DNA from: Lysinibacillus capsici
GTDB taxonomy: Bacteria > Bacillota > Bacilli > Bacillales_A > Planococcaceae
DNA: 64,000 nucleotides
Assembly: GCF_003367505.1 (NCBI RefSeq)
Contig: NZ_PXXX01000011.1
Location: 186,001 to 250,000, forward strand
Direction: 5' to 3'
Shown: positions 60,455 to 64,000 of the stretch, piece by piece
Numbering within the stretch: the stretch's first letter is position 1
How the letters are laid out: every line of letters starts with the position of its first letter
Notes under the pieces: model-generated
Told to the model about the DNA's origin: nothing
The model's database searches: none
The model's input: the letters and a program-made list of their open reading frames with translations, nothing else
Made by a program: the position numbers and the translations under genes

Positions 60455-62008
60455 ATGAATATCGTATCTATAGGTTTCTTTTTAGCTATTGTTGGCTTAA
60501 CACTTGTTGTTACCTATATTGCAGCAAAGCGTACATCTTCTGCGGCTGATTTTTACACTGCTGGTGGTGGTTTAAAGGGGTGGCAAAACGGCTTTGCGAT
60601 TGCTGGTGACTATTTATCTGCGGCAGCCTTTCTTGGGGTGTCTGGTGCAATTGCCTTAACTGGCTTTGATGGTTTCTTCTTTTCTGTAGGCTATGTAGTA
60701 GCGAATTTAGTGCTGCTTTATGTTATTGCTGAGCCAATGCGAAACTTAGGCCGCTACACGTTAGCAGATATGTTAACGGCTCGTTTTAATGAAAAGCGAA
60801 TTCGTGGTGTGGCAGCGTCTGGGACCATTATTATAGTAATTCTTTATATGATTGCACAGCTAGTTGGTGCTGGTGCATTAATTAAGCTATTATTCGGTAT
60901 TGAGTATTGGATTGCTGTTTTAATTGTCGGTGTTATGATGACAACTTATGTATTGTTTGGTGGTATGACAGCGACTTCTTGGGTGCAAATCATTAAAGCA
61001 AGTCTATTATTATTCGGGACAGGTTTATTAGCGGTTTTAGTATTAATGAAATTTGACTTCTCTCTTATGAAGATGTTCGACACAATTGCAGTAGATCATG
61101 GCGAAAAGTTCCTTGTACCTGGAATTAAGTATACAAGCACAATCGACTCCGTTTCGATGATGATGGCTTTAGTTTTAGGAACATCTGGTTTACCACATAT
61201 TTTAATGCGTTTCTTTACTGTAAAGGATGCAAAAACAGCACGTTCCTCTATTTCTTGGACAACTTGGATTACAGCTATTTTCTTTTCATTAACAATTTTC
61301 TTAGGGTTCGGTGCATTAAACTTTGTAGGTTTAGATCAAATTCTTGCTGAGAGTAAGGCTGGTAATACAGCTGCTCCGCTTCTTGCGCATTACTTAGGTG
61401 GAGATGTATTGATGGCATTTATCGGCGCAGTGGCATTTGCGACTATTTTAGCCGTTGTTTCTGGTTTAGTACTAACAGGAGCTTCAGCCATTTCTCATGA
61501 TATTTATGGAGAAATCATTAAGGGTGGTAATTTAACAGAGAAGCAACAGGTAGTAGCAGCTCGTACAGGCTCTATCTCAATTGCGATCGTGTCTATAATT
61601 CTCGCTCTGTTTGCACAAAGCTTAAACGTTTCATTCCTAGTATCATTCGCCTTTTGTATCGGTGCGTCAGCAAACCTACCTGTAATCCTTTATACAATCT
61701 ATTGGAAGAAATTTAATTCTACAGGTGCTGTAACTGCGATGGTAACGGGGTTAGTATCATGTTTAATTTTAGGAGCAATGGGACCAAATGTGTGGAGCCC
61801 TGTTGAAGGTGCGGCTATCTTTGTTGGACAACCACTTGTGCCACTTGCTGTTCCAGCGATTATTACGATTCCATTAGGCTTTATTGCTGGATACTTAGGT
61901 ACTGTTCTTTCATCTAACAAAGTGCCACAGGAAGAAGCAGAACGTATTTATAAAGAAATTCGTGTGAAAGCAAATACAGGCGTGTCTGTCTCTGATATTT
62001 CACATTAA
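60455..62008 (+). CDS. Sodium:solute symporter of the acetate permease (ActP) type, first copy
   Basis: The 517-residue protein has 13 predicted membrane segments and ActP phrases: RTSSAADFYTAGGGLKGWQN-GFAIAGDYLSAAAFLG, GTSGLPHILMRFFTVKDAKT-ARSS and LTGASAISHDIYGEIIKGG. The sodium-site and SSS signatures are clear. Acetate or another short carboxylate is the likely substrate. Forms an operon with the preceding DUF485 gene. Confidence 0.88.
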   Translation: MNIVSIGFFLAIVGLTLVVTYIAAKRTSSAADFYTAGGGLKGWQNGFAIAGDYLSAAAFLGVSGAIALTGFDGFFFSVGYVVANLVLLYVIAEPMRNLGRYTLADMLTARFNEKRIRGVAASGTIIIVILYMIAQLVGAGALIKLLFGIEYWIAVLIVGVMMTTYVLFGGMTATSWVQIIKASLLLFGTGLLAVLVLMKFDFSLMKMFDTIAVDHGEKFLVPGIKYTSTIDSVSMMMALVLGTSGLPHILMRFFTVKDAKTARSSISWTTWITAIFFSLTIFLGFGALNFVGLDQILAESKAGNTAAPLLAHYLGGDVLMAFIGAVAFATILAVVSGLVLTGASAISHDIYGEIIKGGNLTEKQQVVAARTGSISIAIVSIILALFAQSLNVSFLVSFAFCIGASANLPVILYTIYWKKFNSTGAVTAMVTGLVSCLILGAMGPNVWSPVEGAAIFVGQPLVPLAVPAIITIPLGFIAGYLGTVLSSNKVPQEEAERIYKEIRVKANTGVSVSDISH

Positions 62009-62051
62009 TATTTATACACCTCCTGCATAATGAATCTCAATTCAAAAAATG

Positions 62052-62106
62052 CAAAAAAATAGGCAAAAAATTCGATTTTTGGTCGAGTTTTTCGCCTTTT
62101 TTGTTA
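62052..62106 (+). terminator. Terminator of the first symporter unit
   Basis: AAAAAATAGGC with GCCTTTTTT around an inner CGA...TCG stem, then TTGTT. Confidence 0.75.
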
Positions 62107-62386
62107 TTCAATATCTACCAATTTATTTATCGAACAATATTATTTCACTTCCAAAAAACAGAAAAAATCCAATTTTCACTAGGTAAATAGTGTTTATTTT
62201 TAATTGAAAAAACAAGATTTTTTTGTAAATTTACCCTTCATTTTTTGTTAAGAATCTAGATTTCTCTTCACTTCATTTATTTATCTGAATTTTCTAAAAC
62301 CCTTTATATTCTTGGCTTTGCGCCATTTTTTCTCTCTTAGGAGTATTTTCTGAAAAATTTTTTTTACATAATTTTTCTGAAATGTA
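62107..62386. other. Gene-free region before the second pair
   Basis: Very AT-rich. Apart from AATATTATTTCAC (62136-62148), shared with the first pair's upstream region, nothing was recognised. Confidence 0.45.
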
Positions 62387-62415
62387 TTGCAATTTTGTGA
62401 ACTGTTACATAAAAT
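62387..62415 (+). promoter_or_regulatory. SigA-type promoter of the second unit
   Basis: TTGCAA (62387-62392), 17 bases, TAAAAT (62410-62415); 75 bases before the DUF485 start. Confidence 0.6.
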
Positions 62416-62489
62416 GAAAATGTGAATTCACTAAACTAGCAAAATCAAGTCTTGAGGTAGAAAAAATATACACAAAATGGGGAATGTTA

Positions 62490-62828
62490 ATGGCGAACAA
62501 TCAAGCAAAAAAAGGTATCGTGATTGACTATGATTCAATTGCAAATCAAGAATCATTTAAGTCTCTTGTACGAAGAAAGAACTCTTTTCTTTGGTCAATG
62601 ACTGCCATATTTTTATCGGCATACATGTTGTTACCAATTCTGACATCGTACACGACAATTCTACACCAAAAGGCATTTGGGGAAATTACTTGGGTGTGGA
62701 TCTATGCAGCAGGTCTTTTCATCATGACATGGGGGTTATGTCATTTATATGTAGCAAAAGCAAACAGCTTCGATAGAGAAGCAAAAGCGATTATCGCTGA
62801 ATACGAGAACGGAGGTGGCCGCCGATGA
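62490..62828 (+). CDS. DUF485 membrane protein, second copy
   Basis: The 112-residue paralogue of the product at 60119 keeps the order YDSIANQESFKSLVRRKNSF, LWSMTAIFLSAYMLLPILTS and WVWIYAAGLFIMTWGLCHLY. ATG 62490 is chosen over ATG 62484 because it aligns with the first copy's MAN start and gives GGGGA normal spacing. Its TGA overlaps the next ATG (ATGA). Confidence 0.88.
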   Translation: MANNQAKKGIVIDYDSIANQESFKSLVRRKNSFLWSMTAIFLSAYMLLPILTSYTTILHQKAFGEITWVWIYAAGLFIMTWGLCHLYVAKANSFDREAKAIIAEYENGGGRR

Positions 62829-64000
62829 GTAACGGAATGAGTCTTACAGCCATATTCTTCTTCGTAGCCATTGTTGGTTTAACATTAGTTATTACATGGT
62901 GGGCATCCAAACGTACATCTTCAGCAAGTGATTTCTATACTGCTGGTGGTGGCTTAACAGGCTGGCAAAATGGACTAGCTATCGCTGGTGACTACTTATC
63001 AGCAGCATCCTTCTTGGGTATCGCTGGTGCTGTAGCATTATTTGGATTTGATGGATTCTTCTTCTCTATTGGTTATTTAGTAGCTTACTTAGTGGTATTA
63101 TATATCGTTGCTGAGCCATTACGTAACCTTGGGAAATTTACATTAGCTGACATGATTACAGCGCGTTTTGATAACGCCAAAGTCCGTGGAACAGCTGCTT
63201 TAAGCACTATTACAATTGTTTTATTCTACATGATTGCACAACTAGTTGGTGCAGGAGCACTTATTCAATTACTTTTAGGAATCGACTATTGGATCGCCGT
63301 ATTAATCGTAGGATTCATGATGACTACTTACGTACTATTCGGTGGTATGACAGCAACATCTTGGGTACAAATTATTAAAGCTTGTCTTTTAATGTTGGGT
63401 ACAGTTATTATTTCGTTCTTAGTATTAAAAGAGTTCGGCTTCAGTATCTCTACAATGTTTAAAGAAATGACAACGGTTACTGACAGTGGAGCTGCTTATT
63501 TAAACCCAGGTCTTAAATATACAAATGGACTTGATACAATCTCTATGTTAATTGCGTTAGTATTAGGTACTGCGGGTCTTCCACATATCTTAATGCGTTT
63601 CTTCACAGTAAAAGACGCGAAAACAGCTCGTTCATCTGTTATTTGGGCTACTTGGATCGTAGGTATCTTCTACGTTCTAACAATTTTCTTAGGCTTCGGT
63701 GCAGCAGCATTCGTTGGGAAAGAAGATATTATCGCAGCAAACGCTGCTGGTAACATGGCTGCCCCACTTCTTGCAGAAGCACTTGGTGGCGACATTCTAT
63801 TCTCATTCGTTTGTGCAGTAGCATTCGCAACAATTTTAGCGGTAGTAGCAGGTCTTGTACTTTCTGGTGCATCTGCCCTATCTCATGATATTTATGGACA
63901 AATTATCAAAAAGGGTAAAATTACAGAAAAAGAGCAAGTTCTTGCAGCTCGTATCGGTTCGATTACAATCGCTGTTATTTCTATCCTATTAGCACTTGGT
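62825..64000 (+). CDS. Sodium:solute symporter (ActP type), second copy, truncated by the window end
   Basis: 392 codons are visible and the frame is still open at 64000. Ribosome-binding site GGAGGTGG (62811-62818) precedes ATG by six bases. Phrases RTSSASDFYTAGGGLTGWQN, AIAGDYLSAASFLG and GTAGLPHILMRFFTVKDAKT-ARSS closely follow the first copy, so the two pairs arose by tandem duplication. The N-terminus differs (MSNGMSLTAIFFFVAIVGLT). The C-terminal portion lies outside the window. Confidence 0.9.
   Translation, partial: MSNGMSLTAIFFFVAIVGLTLVITWWASKRTSSASDFYTAGGGLTGWQNGLAIAGDYLSAASFLGIAGAVALFGFDGFFFSIGYLVAYLVVLYIVAEPLRNLGKFTLADMITARFDNAKVRGTAALSTITIVLFYMIAQLVGAGALIQLLLGIDYWIAVLIVGFMMTTYVLFGGMTATSWVQIIKACLLMLGTVIISFLVLKEFGFSISTMFKEMTTVTDSGAAYLNPGLKYTNGLDTISMLIALVLGTAGLPHILMRFFTVKDAKTARSSVIWATWIVGIFYVLTIFLGFGAAAFVGKEDIIAANAAGNMAAPLLAEALGGDILFSFVCAVAFATILAVVAGLVLSGASALSHDIYGQIIKKGKITEKEQVLAARIGSITIAVISILLALG

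Overview
The window is 64 kb of AT-rich DNA from a spore-forming, low-GC Bacillales. The SLH-anchored surface protein, YrzI-type small protein, DUF4179 ECF pair, adaA-ogt genes, RibF-like and YqhV-type genes and strong AGGAGG ribosome-binding sites fit Lysinibacillus best; that genus assignment is inference. No rRNA, tRNA, intact IS element, prophage or CRISPR array was seen. Many intergenic stretches carry decayed genes and a dispersed imperfect repeat.

Layout. 0.1-5 kb: secreted proteins (a stalk-domain protein and a YolA/DUF4879-like protein), a tyrosine-recombinase scrap, a DUF2785 gene and a frameshifted alpha/beta hydrolase. 5.3-9.3 kb: a 1269-residue S-layer-type protein with three almost identical 261-bp repeats, followed by a TTG-start micro-ORF. 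10-17 kb: EVE, DinB and WYL proteins, two Nudix genes (one decayed), a microprotein cluster with a YrzI member, a membrane-anchored serine hydrolase, and a polymorphic-toxin C-terminal scrap. 17-24 kb: an extracytoplasmic copper/thiol block (multicopper oxidase, TVP38 protein, C39 peptidase lipoprotein, ResA-like and CcdA proteins, CmtR-like ArsR sensor, decayed second ccdA). Three promoters of this block share one direct-repeat box at identical spacing to the -10. 24-30 kb: methyltransferase, DMT exporter with divergent LysR gene, UvrD-type helicase, GNAT, small spore-like protein. 30.3-34.2 kb: an alkylation-damage cluster (radical SAM, Ogt, AdaA, 2OG-Fe(II) oxygenase, AlkA-type glycosylase) with two Ada-box-like sites. 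34-49 kb: LysR/PhzF, LysR/TauE, SDR, ECF sigma and anti-sigma, PdxR/MocR, HemL, BenE, GNAT, PNPOx-like and another decayed Nudix gene.

49.5-57.1 kb holds the most interesting system: a GntR-controlled catabolic cluster with flavin reductase, MHS transporter, RibF-like adenylyltransferase lacking a recognisable flavokinase motif, internally duplicated cupin, DUF2848 protein, nitrilase-family hydrolase and HpaB-type monooxygenase. The two transcription units are preceded by almost identical 22-bp operators, TGTATAC-N8-GTATACA, and the regulator gene has a related half-length palindrome. The likely logic is uptake, flavin-dependent hydroxylation of an aromatic or heteroaromatic compound, ring opening or rearrangement, and hydrolysis; the substrate cannot be read from sequence. 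57-64 kb: ArsR plus quinone-reductase-like oxidoreductase, an Sco1 lipoprotein, and two tandem DUF485-plus-sodium:solute symporter pairs (acetate-permease type), the second running off the window end.
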